9,132 nt of DNA from Candidatus Tariuqbacter arcticus (GCA_013202315.1 JABMRZ010000288.1:1-9132); one strand, 5' to 3'; shown: positions 1-6,749, counted from the first letter of the stretch. The notes: a model not told the origin generated them from the letters alone. Program-made: numbers and translations.

Positions 1-44
1 CACTAAACACTCAACACTCAACACTCAACACTCAAAACACTAAA
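1..44. repeat. Heptanucleotide tandem array, unit CACTCAA
   Basis: Seven-base units run from the window edge: CACTAAA at 1-7, CACTCAA at 8-14, 15-21, 22-28 and 29-35, two extra A bases at 36-37, then CACTAAA at 38-44. The plus strand contains no G. The array may continue upstream of the window. It ends 17 bases before the larC start codon, so it lies in or just ahead of the larC leader. Five further arrays in this window have the same period but different units. Confidence 0.9.
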
Positions 45-61
45 TCCTATTTTCAAGTGAA

Positions 62-1225
62 ATGATTCTATACGCGGATATGGTCGGTGGAGCGGCGGGC
101 GATATGATTATCGCAGCTATGCTGGACTGTGGACTGCCGCTGGAACACCTGCGGAGAGAACTGGATAAATTGAAGCTGCCCGGTCTTTCAATTTCAGCGG
201 AAAAAGTGATGCGCGGAGCGGTCCGCTGCACCAAATTCCAGGTCGACGCCCCGGCGGAGGAACATCATCGCACCTTCAACCATATACGCGGTATGATAGA
301 GAATTCCGGCCTTTCGCCCGAAGTCAAAGAGCGTTCGGTGAAAATATTCCGGAAGTTGGCTGAAGCGGAAGGCGCGGTTCACGGCTTATCGGCGGATGAA
401 GTCCATTTTCACGAAGTCGGAGCGGCTGATTCCATCGCAGACATAGTCGGAGCGGCGGTTGGAATGGAGTATTATCAGGCGAAGGGGTTCTACCTCTCCG
501 ATTTCCTCTTCGGAAAAGGGACGGTGGAATGCGCCCATGGAACTATCCCCATCCCCGCTCCGGCGACAGTGATGCTGACCCAAGGATTCAGCTTCCGCAA
601 ATTGGACATCGACTGCGAAATGACCACCCCCACCGGCGCCGCCATTTTAACCGCGTATTCTCTGGGAAAACTGCCTTGTTCGCCTTTCTCAGCGACGGTT
701 GTGGGGTGCGGAGCTGGTTCCCGCGAAATCGAAGGGGCGCCGAATTTCCTGCGTTTATGGGTGATGATAAAGCCGGTTCAAAACACAATCGAGGAACGGG
801 AAATCATCATCGAAGCGAACATCGACGATATGGAAGCCGAATTATACCCCTATCTGATGGATAAACTCTTCTTAGCCGAGGCCAAGGATGTATTTTTCAC
901 CCCGGTAACTATGAAAAAGGGTAGACCGGGGGTGTTAGTGACCATAATCGCCGATGAAAATAAACTGCGCGAAATTGGCAGCATCCTCTTCCGGGAAAGC
1001 GCCACCATCGGCCTTCGATGGCGCTCCATAAACCGCTGGAAACTCCCCCGGCAAATCTGTGAAGTCGAAACCGCCTGGGGTGTCATCAAGGCGAAGCGGG
1101 TCGAATTCGAGGGGGATGTGAGGGTGCTGCCCGAATACGAAGAATGCCGCGCCCTGGCGGAAAAAGCGAAAATCCCCTTATCCGAAGTCTACCGGGCGGT
1201 GATTATTGCGGGGAACCAGGTTTGA
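62..1225 (+). CDS. larC: LarC, nickel-pincer cofactor biosynthesis nickel insertase (DUF111 family)
   Basis: LarC is the CTP-dependent cyclometallase that inserts nickel into the pyridinium-dithiodicarboxylate mononucleotide precursor, the last step of nickel-pincer cofactor synthesis for lactate racemase and related racemases/epimerases. The cytosolic protein is 387 residues, near the usual family length. Family landmarks in order: the N-terminal ILYADMVGGAAGDM (residues 2-15), the histidine/glutamate motif VHFHEVGAADSIADIVG (114-130), CAHGTIPIPAPAT (157-169), EMTTPTGAA (186-194), GCGAG (215-219), EANIDDMEAE (251-260) and MKKGRPG (284-290). The ATG at 62 gives the typical 'ILY.D..GG..GDM' N-terminus, so the start is convincing although no strong Shine-Dalgarno precedes it. 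In Lactobacillus plantarum LarC is made through a programmed frameshift between two ORFs; here it is a single frame. The stop overlaps the next gene's TTG start, so the two are probably translationally coupled. No larA, larB or larE is in the window. Confidence 0.93.
   Translation: MILYADMVGGAAGDMIIAAMLDCGLPLEHLRRELDKLKLPGLSISAEKVMRGAVRCTKFQVDAPAEEHHRTFNHIRGMIENSGLSPEVKERSVKIFRKLAEAEGAVHGLSADEVHFHEVGAADSIADIVGAAVGMEYYQAKGFYLSDFLFGKGTVECAHGTIPIPAPATVMLTQGFSFRKLDIDCEMTTPTGAAILTAYSLGKLPCSPFSATVVGCGAGSREIEGAPNFLRLWVMIKPVQNTIEEREIIIEANIDDMEAELYPYLMDKLFLAEAKDVFFTPVTMKKGRPGVLVTIIADENKLREIGSILFRESATIGLRWRSINRWKLPRQICEVETAWGVIKAKRVEFEGDVRVLPEYEECRALAEKAKIPLSEVYRAVIIAGNQV
1210..1214 (+). promoter_or_regulatory. 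Shine-Dalgarno supporting the TTG start of the ABC ATPase
   Basis: GGGGA lies 7 bases before the TTG at 1222, inside the last codons of larC. It supports TTG 1222 as the start of the ATPase over the in-frame ATG at 1144, which would add 26 residues with no family resemblance that overlap larC. Confidence 0.55.
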
Positions 1226-1950
1226 TTTCCCTAAAAGAAGTCTCATTCTCCTATTCCGACACTCCGGTCATTGAGGGTTTGAACTTGGAAATCGGCGAAG
1301 GCGAAAGAGTGGCGCTGATGGGACCCAACGGATGCGGAAAATCGACCCTGGCTATGCTCGTCAAGGGATTGATTATACCGAACGAAGGTTCAATTCATAT
1401 CGATGACCTGCCCATCTCCGAAGCCCCCCCCGGCAAAGTCGGTATAGTGTTCCAGAACCCTGAAGACCAAATTGCGGCGGCGACGGTTGAGCGGGAAGTC
1501 GCCTTCGGCTTGGAAAATATCGGCTTGCCCCGCGATGAAATGCTGGCGCGGGTGGATGAATCATTGAAGCGGTTCGGGCTGCAAGCCTACAAACGCCATC
1601 CCTCACATTTATTGTCAGGGGGGCAGCTGCAGAAACTGGCGTTGGCCTCGGCCTTCGCTATGCGCCCCGACTACCTCATTCTGGACGAATCCACTTCCAT
1701 GCTCGACCCCAAATCGAGGCTGGAATTTATGAGCGCTTTGGATTCCCTGCCGCCGAAAACCGGAATAATTTTCATCACTCAATTCCCGCGCGAGGCTTTG
1801 AACTTCGAGCGTTTAATCGTGATGTCCGCCGGGCGGATTATCTTCGACGGCTCGCCGGAAAAATTCTTCTCCGATGAAGATAAGACCACATCCGCCGCCA
1901 TCGATCCCCCGGTCGAATTCGCTTTGAAGCGAATGATGGGGAATCTTTGA
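1222..1950 (+). CDS. ECF-type ABC transporter ATPase (CbiO/NikO/LarO-like), Gln at the switch-His position
   Basis: This is a 242-residue cytosolic ATPase of the energy-coupling-factor class that powers uptake of metals or vitamins. Starting from TTG 1222 it reads 'ISLKEVSFSY', the normal beginning of the EcfA/CbiO family. Visible motifs are Walker A GPNGCGKST, Q-loop VFQNPEDQ (the 'QNP.DQ' form is typical of ECF ATPases), signature LSGGQ, Walker B YLILDE and D-loop SMLDP. After Walker B the usual 'ITH' switch is ITQ (CAA codon, about 1780-1782), so the switch histidine is replaced by glutamine. The gene overlaps the larC stop by four bases. Lactobacillus lar loci carry a nickel transporter (LarMN-Q-O), so nickel is the most likely substrate by context, but no EcfT/NikQ permease or S-component is in the window. 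Cobalt or a vitamin remains possible. Confidence 0.87.
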   Translation: MISLKEVSFSYSDTPVIEGLNLEIGEGERVALMGPNGCGKSTLAMLVKGLIIPNEGSIHIDDLPISEAPPGKVGIVFQNPEDQIAAATVEREVAFGLENIGLPRDEMLARVDESLKRFGLQAYKRHPSHLLSGGQLQKLALASAFAMRPDYLILDESTSMLDPKSRLEFMSALDSLPPKTGIIFITQFPREALNFERLIVMSAGRIIFDGSPEKFFSDEDKTTSAAIDPPVEFALKRMMGNL

Positions 1951-1963
1951 AACTGCGCAATTT

Positions 1964-1969
1964 GGAGGG
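1964..1969 (+). promoter_or_regulatory. Strong Shine-Dalgarno of the secreted repeat protein
   Basis: GGAGGG lies 9 bases upstream of the ATG at 1979, in the 28-base gap after the ATPase stop. It fixes that start and shows that this organism uses canonical Shine-Dalgarno sites. This matters for judging the genes here that lack one. Confidence 0.7.
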
Positions 1970-1978
1970 CAATCCCTT

Positions 1979-3562
1979 ATGAAACACTTCATATTTCCAC
2001 TCATCATCATCATATCAATCACCACCGCCGCCCCCGCCTACTGGCCGGTGACGGTGGAGGAAGACCTTTTGGTCGCCGCCGACCCGGACAGCGCTGAAAG
2101 ATATTGCGTGGCATCGCCCTATCCCGATGGATCGGTATTAGTTGTTTTTATGCTTCATAATTCCGGACATCACTATCAAATTATCGACCGATATGGTGAG
2201 TTGAAATATGATTACCCGGAAGCTCTTACCCCAAGTTTAGGCACAGGTGGATTTTCCGTACAACAGCTATTACCAGATGAATGTAGTGGTGCATTTGTAG
2301 TTTTTACCTATTCTGATGGTTCTGTAATAATCGCTCAGCGGCTGGATTCTCTGGGCAATCGCTTGTGGGGGGATAACGGGGTAATGATTTTCCCGGATTT
2401 CGAATCCGATTTCCATGTCAGTCTTGACGGCGAAGGGGGTTTTCTGCTGGCGGTTTCCCCCGACGAACCGGATGCTGAATATTCTGATTTGTGGGTGCAA
2501 AAGGTCGATTGCAACGGTAATTTATTGTGGGGCAATTCTGGCGTTATGATTTCTGGTGTACCTTCACAATCCGAGCGCTATCCTAAAATATGCCACGATG
2601 GAGATGGTGGAGGGTTTGTCGCCTGGCAGGATCATCGCAATGCGTATTATGGAGAGCTTATGGCGCAGCATGTAGCCATGAATGGGAATTTACTATGGCC
2701 GGAAGAGTTGATAATTTGTGAGAATTATTGGAAGCATCAGATAATCTCTGACGGTGAGGGGGGTTTCATCGTTCAAGCCAACCCCGGACCGGCCGATTTC
2801 AACACTCACTGGCGGATTGACGACGAGGGCGACATATTGTGGGTACGCGACCATCTCAGCTGGTATTTCTGGGCGGACATGATTCCCGGTGAACCCGGCT
2901 TTTTCTATCTGGGCTTCGTCTACAGTCATGGCACCTACGGTCAACGAATGGATATGGAGGGCAACAATTACTGGCCCACCTGGGGCAGCGGTCAGCCCGG
3001 CGCGCCATTTGCATATTTCCCGAATTGGTACAACTGCAACAACGAGCACTATTATTACCAATACCCATATTTTTATGGAATATATGGCTTTTCATACAAT
3101 CACGCAGAAATAAATGATCTTTTTGTGAATGTATTGGATTCACTGGGCAATCCACTATTTGGAGAAAGTGGTGTATTAATCAATACATGGGGTGGAACGA
3201 ATTTTTATACCAATATAATTCCCATCGATGACGGTGGAATAGTATCGGTTTTTCAATTTGCCAGCGGCATCCCGCCCGCTTATTATGACATTCATGCCAA
3301 ACGCATCAACGCCGACGGCACACTGGGCGGGCCTAATGCGGCGATTGAGGATATGACGATTGCGGTATCGGGAAGTGATATTGTGCTGTCCTGGCCGTCG
3401 CAAGCGCCTTCCGCTCAATATTACCTCCGCAAATTGGTCGACCCCTATTCTTTTCCCGTTATCCCAGATACTACTATAAGTGACACTTTTTTCATCGACC
3501 TCAACGCATTATCCGAAGGGTCGCAATTCTACCGGGTCACCTGGGAACCGTGGGTCAACTGA
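1979..3562 (+). CDS. Secreted beta-repeat (propeller-like) protein with Fn3-like C-terminus
   Basis: This is a 527-residue exported protein with no recognised enzymatic motif. Residues 1-20 form a Sec signal peptide: MKHF, a long isoleucine-rich core, then an alanine-rich end at APA (18-20). The body repeats two short elements. One is a '[R/K]xDxxGNxLWGxxGVMI' strand (near residues 121-137, 175-191, 231-246, 279-288, 323-333, 385-401 and 442-452). The other is a 'DGxGGFxxAxxxxR' strand (near 150-160, 207-220, 258-270 and 417-430). This pattern suggests a beta-propeller of about six or seven blades. Residues about 456-522 look like an Fn3-type beta-sandwich ('VSGSDIVLSWPS' to 'FYRVTW'). Proteins of this build are common in uncultured FCB-group bacteria. 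I see no C-terminal type IX sorting tail ('YPNPF'). It follows the ATPase by 28 bases and is probably co-transcribed, though a link to nickel is not evident. Parts of the coding region (about 2180-2340 and 3040-3200) are noticeably AT-richer than the rest. Confidence 0.8.
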   Translation: MKHFIFPLIIIISITTAAPAYWPVTVEEDLLVAADPDSAERYCVASPYPDGSVLVVFMLHNSGHHYQIIDRYGELKYDYPEALTPSLGTGGFSVQQLLPDECSGAFVVFTYSDGSVIIAQRLDSLGNRLWGDNGVMIFPDFESDFHVSLDGEGGFLLAVSPDEPDAEYSDLWVQKVDCNGNLLWGNSGVMISGVPSQSERYPKICHDGDGGGFVAWQDHRNAYYGELMAQHVAMNGNLLWPEELIICENYWKHQIISDGEGGFIVQANPGPADFNTHWRIDDEGDILWVRDHLSWYFWADMIPGEPGFFYLGFVYSHGTYGQRMDMEGNNYWPTWGSGQPGAPFAYFPNWYNCNNEHYYYQYPYFYGIYGFSYNHAEINDLFVNVLDSLGNPLFGESGVLINTWGGTNFYTNIIPIDDGGIVSVFQFASGIPPAYYDIHAKRINADGTLGGPNAAIEDMTIAVSGSDIVLSWPSQAPSAQYYLRKLVDPYSFPVIPDTTISDTFFIDLNALSEGSQFYRVTWEPWVN

Positions 3563-3589
3563 AAATGTAAAATGTAAAATGTAAAACTA
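3562..3589. repeat. Heptanucleotide tandem array, unit AAAATGT
   Basis: Three perfect AAAATGT units (3562-3568, 3569-3575, 3576-3582) are followed by the degenerate AAAACTA (3583-3589). The first base of the array is the last base of the upstream TGA stop codon, so the array begins exactly where coding ends. The plus strand has no C within the perfect units. Confidence 0.85.
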
Positions 3590-3942
3590 AGAATGAAAAA
3601 ATATCAAAGATTCTGCACAAAATGCAAATAATCGAGCATTTTTTTCACGACTCTGCCTTTTCGGCAGGAAATTGTGAACTTTCTTCACGATTTTTTGAAG
3701 TTTCGGCAGAAAAACTGTCAAAAAAGTCAAAAAAATTGAAATAATTGCCTAAAATTGTGATTTTTTACCGAAAACTGTGAACCGATTATTTAAAAAATGT
3801 GAATTGAACGCAAGAAATATGCAAAGATTAAAAAAAAATGAGACATTTCTGCAAATAGAGGCTCTCGCAAGACCGCTATTATACTATCAACCGACAACCG
3901 ACAACCGTTAACCGACAACCGTCAATCGTTCACCGTCAATTA
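3563..3942. other. AT-rich 380-base intergenic region without a convincing gene
   Basis: No ORF here looks like a protein gene. The stretch holds the AAAATGT array at its left end and the CAACCGA array at its right end. Between them are runs of A and T, an imperfect direct repeat (about 3644-3710), several TGTGA words (3673-3677, 3756-3760, 3776-3780, 3799-3803) and a nine-A run (3830-3838). A small hairpin, CTGCC(3653-3657)/GGCAG(3663-3667) with a five-base loop, is present, but no T-run follows it on either strand. I found no convincing promoter. Confidence 0.6.
3644..3710. repeat. Imperfect direct repeat with period about 40 bases
   Basis: TTCACGA occurs at 3644-3650 and again at 3684-3690 (offset 40). 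TTTCGGCAG occurs at 3659-3667 and again at 3701-3709 (offset 42). The order is the same in both halves, so this looks like an old duplication of an approximately 40-base segment. The first copy of the second word forms half of the small CTGCC/GGCAG hairpin; the second copy does not. No function is evident. Confidence 0.5.
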
Positions 3943-3943
3943 C
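3888..3943. repeat. Heptanucleotide tandem array, unit CAACCGA/T
   Basis: Seven units in strict 7-base register occupy 3888-3936, and a decayed eighth (CAATTAC) covers 3937-3943. Distinct forms include CAACCGA, CAACCGT, TAACCGA, CAATCGT and TCACCGT. No base is gained or lost between units. The array runs straight into the codons of the CapA-like signal peptide and is itself open in that reading frame. Confidence 0.9.
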
Positions 3944-5055
3944 TGAACAGAATTATTAGCCGATTAGTCACACATATTCTCATTTTATTATTCTTCGTTT
4001 TTCCCCTGCTTTGGTTTCCAATTCAAGCTGAGGAAGGCTTCACTCCCCGCTCCGAAGCCAGCATCGCCTTTGTGGGTGATATCTTCCTCGGAAATTGGGC
4101 GGAAGATTATATTGAAAAATACGGCGTAGATTACCCGTTCAGGGGCTGCGAAGAGCTCTTCGCCGATGTCGATTTAGTGGTGGGAAATCTGGAAAGCCCC
4201 ATCACCGAAGGAGGCGAAATATTCCCCAAAGATTTCAACCTGAAGTCGCCTCCGGGCTGTCAGGAGGGGCTGTTTGCAGCCAACATCTGCGCCGTCAACC
4301 TGGCGAATAACCACATTATGGATTACGGCTTGACCGGCTTGAATGCGACTTTATCGGCTCTCGACTCGTCTAATATAAAGTATTTCGGCGCGGGTTTGAA
4401 TCGTAAGACCGCACTGAAGGAAGCTTCTTTCACCATCAAGGGGCAGTCTTTCGCCTTCATTGGTTTTTCCGCCACCTTCCCGGAGGAATTCTGGGCGACC
4501 GATTCCACTCCCGGAACCGCCTTCCCCTGGGATGAAGATATCCGGGAAGTGATTCCAAGGCTGGCTGGAGTTTATGATGTGGTGGTGGTGTCGTTTCATT
4601 GGAGCGCGGAAAAACTCGAATTCCCCAAGGATTACCAGGTGGATTTGGCGCACCTCTGCGCCGAATTGGGGGCGGATTTGATTGTGGGGCATCACCCTCA
4701 TATCGCGCAGGGGGTGGAATTATACGGCGATGTCCCCATTTTCTACAGTCTGGGAAATTTCGCCTTCGCTTCCTACAGTGAAAGCGCCCGCATCGGTTTG
4801 GTTGCGGTTGTCGATTTCCAGGGCGGGAAGGCGGTATGTTCCAAAGCCGTACCCTTGAATGTCTATAATGCGGAAGTCAACTTCCAACCCCATCCGCTTC
4901 CTGAAAAAGCCCGGGCGGAATATTTCCCCTACTTGTTCAATTTATCTTTGGAACTTAATCAAAACCCCATAGTTATAACTGAAGAGGGGGAAATCAGATT
5001 GAAACTATATATTCCTGAGCCTGAACAAGCCGGAATTAAGGAGTATCGAAGGTGA
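3943..5055 (+). CDS. CapA-like exported metallophosphoesterase (PGA_cap family), start codon unclear
   Basis: This protein belongs to the CapA / poly-gamma-glutamate synthesis family, which has a calcineurin-like metallophosphatase fold; most members act outside the cytoplasmic membrane on unknown cell-surface substrates. From codon 3943 the protein has 370 residues. Residues about 1-30 are a Sec signal peptide: NRIISR, then an ILILLLFFVFPLLWF core, then IQA as a cleavage site. Metal-site landmarks follow: FVGDI (43-47), GNLESP (81-86), NNHIMDYG (122-129), SFHW (217-220), GHHPH (249-253) and SLGNF (269-273). The first usable GTG/ATG/TTG in frame is GTG 4072, but it lies inside the FVGDI core motif and would remove the signal peptide and first strand, so it is not a believable start. 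Between the TAG at 3856 and 4072 there is no ATG, GTG or TTG in frame. I used CTG 3943 as a placeholder; an ATT start or a disrupted 5' end is equally possible. No Shine-Dalgarno is visible before 3943. Confidence 0.8.
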   Translation: MNRIISRLVTHILILLFFVFPLLWFPIQAEEGFTPRSEASIAFVGDIFLGNWAEDYIEKYGVDYPFRGCEELFADVDLVVGNLESPITEGGEIFPKDFNLKSPPGCQEGLFAANICAVNLANNHIMDYGLTGLNATLSALDSSNIKYFGAGLNRKTALKEASFTIKGQSFAFIGFSATFPEEFWATDSTPGTAFPWDEDIREVIPRLAGVYDVVVVSFHWSAEKLEFPKDYQVDLAHLCAELGADLIVGHHPHIAQGVELYGDVPIFYSLGNFAFASYSESARIGLVAVVDFQGGKAVCSKAVPLNVYNAEVNFQPHPLPEKARAEYFPYLFNLSLELNQNPIVITEEGEIRLKLYIPEPEQAGIKEYRR

Positions 5056-5072
5056 ATGAGTATCCAGTAATA

Positions 5073-5142
5073 TTCTTGGCACTTGGCACTGGGCACTTGG
5101 CACTTGATACTTGGCGCTTGACACTTGGCACTTGACACTTTT
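5073..5142. repeat. Heptanucleotide tandem array, unit CACTTGG/CACTTGA
   Basis: Eight complete units fill 5080-5135 in unbroken 7-base register, with partial units at both ends (TTCTTGG at 5073-5079 and CACTTTT at 5136-5142). Most units are CACTTGG or CACTTGA; single-base variants include CACTGGG, TACTTGG and CGCTTGA. The array lies between the CapA-like gene and htrA and ends 8 bases before the htrA Shine-Dalgarno. Where a unit ending in A is followed by CA, the junction reads TTGACA (5118-5123 and 5132-5137), the consensus -35 hexamer. Confidence 0.92.
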
Positions 5143-5150
5143 CTAAAAAC

Positions 5151-5155
5151 AGAGG
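5151..5155 (+). promoter_or_regulatory. Shine-Dalgarno of htrA
   Basis: AGAGG sits 6 bases before ATG 5162 and supports that start. Confidence 0.6.
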
Positions 5156-5161
5156 TTTTTA

Positions 5162-6646
5162 ATGGACTATAAACACCAGCGCAGTTTACGCCGTATCTCA
5201 GCATTTGTTATTATAGCCGCTTTCGGAGTTATTTTCGGCATCCTCTTTGCCTCCAGAATGAACTGGACCGATGTCTCTATAGCGGATGAGGAGCAGACTA
5301 CTTCGCAGCCTGCCAATTATGTATTTCAAGACTATGAAAGCCCATTCGTGGCGGTGGCGGAAAATATTAAACCTGCGGTAGTCTCCATCTCCACCGAAAG
5401 CCGCGCAATCATCGGCTCGCCCTTTGAGTTATTCGACTTCGGCCCTTTTAAGGATTTCTTCCGGCAGCATGACCGCCCGCAGGAACAAAAGACCCGCAGC
5501 GCTGGAAGCGGAATCATCATCAGTGAAAAGGGCTATATATTGACCAATAATCATCTGGTGGAAAATGCCGATAATATTACGGTCAGATTAGCCAGCGATG
5601 AAGAATATGAAGCAGAGGTCATCGGCGCCGACCCCATCACCGATGTCGCCCTGATTAAAATCGCTGTCAAGTTGAAGCCGGAACAAGTCGCACGTCTGGG
5701 CAACAGCGATGAAATTAAAATCGGGCAGTGGGCGATCGCCATCGGGAATCCTTTCGGACTGGATTGGACTGTCACTGTGGGGGTGATTTCCGCCATCGGG
5801 CGGGGAGGGTTGAATATCGCCGGGCGGGGTCCCGATATCCAGAACTTCATCCAAACCGACGCTTCCATCAACTTCGGCAATTCCGGCGGACCTCTGGTCA
5901 ATATTCACGGCGAAGTAATCGGCATCAACACCGCCATCAACACCGAAGGGCAGGGGATAGGCTTCGCCATCCCGGTGAATATGGCGAAAGAAGTCGCCGA
6001 CCAGCTCAAAGAAAGCGGACGGGTGTCTCACGGCTATCTGGGAATGGTACCGGTGGAATTGACCGCCGCCAAAAAGGAAGCGCTGGGATTAGATCCCGAT
6101 GTCCGAGGCGTCTTCGTGGATATGGTGGAAGAGGATAATCCGGCGGATGAAGGCGGTCTCGAACCCAGCGATGTCATCGTCGAATTTGAAGGCGTGAAAA
6201 TCACCAATGTGATTCAATTCCGCAGTCTGGTCGCTTCCAAGCGTGCGGGCGATAAGGTCGAGGCTGTTGTCGTTCGCGACGGCAGGAAAAAAAGATTGGC
6301 CTTCATCCTTGGCGACCGGGCGGAAATCCTGTCAGCAACTTATCCTGTGGAAAGGCGTTCCGATGTATGGCTCGGTATCCATATCGAAAGCCTCAAAGGG
6401 CAGCAGGCTCGCCAATGGAACATCACTGAAGTTGAAGGGGTTCTGGTGGTGGAAATCGACCAGGATTCCCCCGCTGAAGGCGTGCTGCAGGGCGGGGATG
6501 TCATCATCGAAATAGACAAATGTCCGGTGAAATCGGTCAAGGATTTCAATAATATCGCCACCGACTTGAAAGACCGCAAGAAGAGCATTCTGTTCCGAAT
6601 ATCTCGAAACGGACGAAAAACCTTCGAAGTGATTAAGCCGGAATGA
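5162..6646 (+). CDS. htrA: HtrA/DegP-family periplasmic serine protease with two PDZ domains
   Basis: This is a complete 494-residue envelope quality-control protease (S1C family) that degrades or refolds misfolded exported proteins. Residues 1-11 are positively charged and about 12-31 form a hydrophobic segment, which could be a signal peptide or an uncleaved membrane anchor. The trypsin-like domain spans about 60-285. Its catalytic triad is intact: His131 in ILTNNH, Asp161 in DPITDVALIKI and Ser241 in GNSGGP. The residue before GNSGGP is Phe where Pro is common. PDZ1 covers about 288-385, with the carboxylate-binding loop near GYLGM, and PDZ2 covers about 400-490 ('WLGIHIE' to 'ILFRISRNG'). 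The short LA-loop segment (about 84-110) resembles DegQ/DegS more than the long E. coli DegP loop. It lies 106 bases after the CapA-like gene, with a heptamer array between them; whether the two are co-transcribed is unclear. Confidence 0.95.
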   Translation: MDYKHQRSLRRISAFVIIAAFGVIFGILFASRMNWTDVSIADEEQTTSQPANYVFQDYESPFVAVAENIKPAVVSISTESRAIIGSPFELFDFGPFKDFFRQHDRPQEQKTRSAGSGIIISEKGYILTNNHLVENADNITVRLASDEEYEAEVIGADPITDVALIKIAVKLKPEQVARLGNSDEIKIGQWAIAIGNPFGLDWTVTVGVISAIGRGGLNIAGRGPDIQNFIQTDASINFGNSGGPLVNIHGEVIGINTAINTEGQGIGFAIPVNMAKEVADQLKESGRVSHGYLGMVPVELTAAKKEALGLDPDVRGVFVDMVEEDNPADEGGLEPSDVIVEFEGVKITNVIQFRSLVASKRAGDKVEAVVVRDGRKKRLAFILGDRAEILSATYPVERRSDVWLGIHIESLKGQQARQWNITEVEGVLVVEIDQDSPAEGVLQGGDVIIEIDKCPVKSVKDFNNIATDLKDRKKSILFRISRNGRKTFEVIKPE

Positions 6647-6749
6647 TACATAGTATTACTTTGTTAAGTCCATACTGTCTTTCGTAATATTATAGCTTTA
6701 TCCCAAATATTTTTGTTTTTTGTATGTTTATTTGAAGGTTAGATTCACT

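Noticed and set aside
1..44. The short arrays as CRISPR arrays
   Set aside because: Units are 7 bases with no spacers, there are no cas genes, and units vary within each array.
1144..1221. ATG at 1144 as the ABC ATPase start
   Set aside because: It would add 26 residues that overlap larC and resemble no ECF ATPase. TTG 1222 gives the family N-terminus, a GGGGA site 7 bases upstream and a coupled four-base overlap.
3653..3667. Hairpin CTGCC/GGCAG as an intrinsic terminator
   Set aside because: The stem is only five base pairs and no T-run follows it on either strand.
4072..4074. GTG 4072 as the CapA-like start
   Set aside because: It lies inside the conserved FVGDI metal-site motif and removes an obvious signal peptide encoded upstream.
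5588..6031. Long antisense ORF inside htrA (147 codons)
   Set aside because: It is a shadow of the htrA protease domain in a GC-rich gene, with no family resemblance or ribosome binding site.
6651..6692. Inverted repeat TAGTATTAC/GTAATATTA after htrA
   Set aside because: Nine pairs including one G-U, entirely AT-rich, with a 24-base loop. It is too weak to call a terminator, and it does not match a second copy that would make it an insertion-sequence end.
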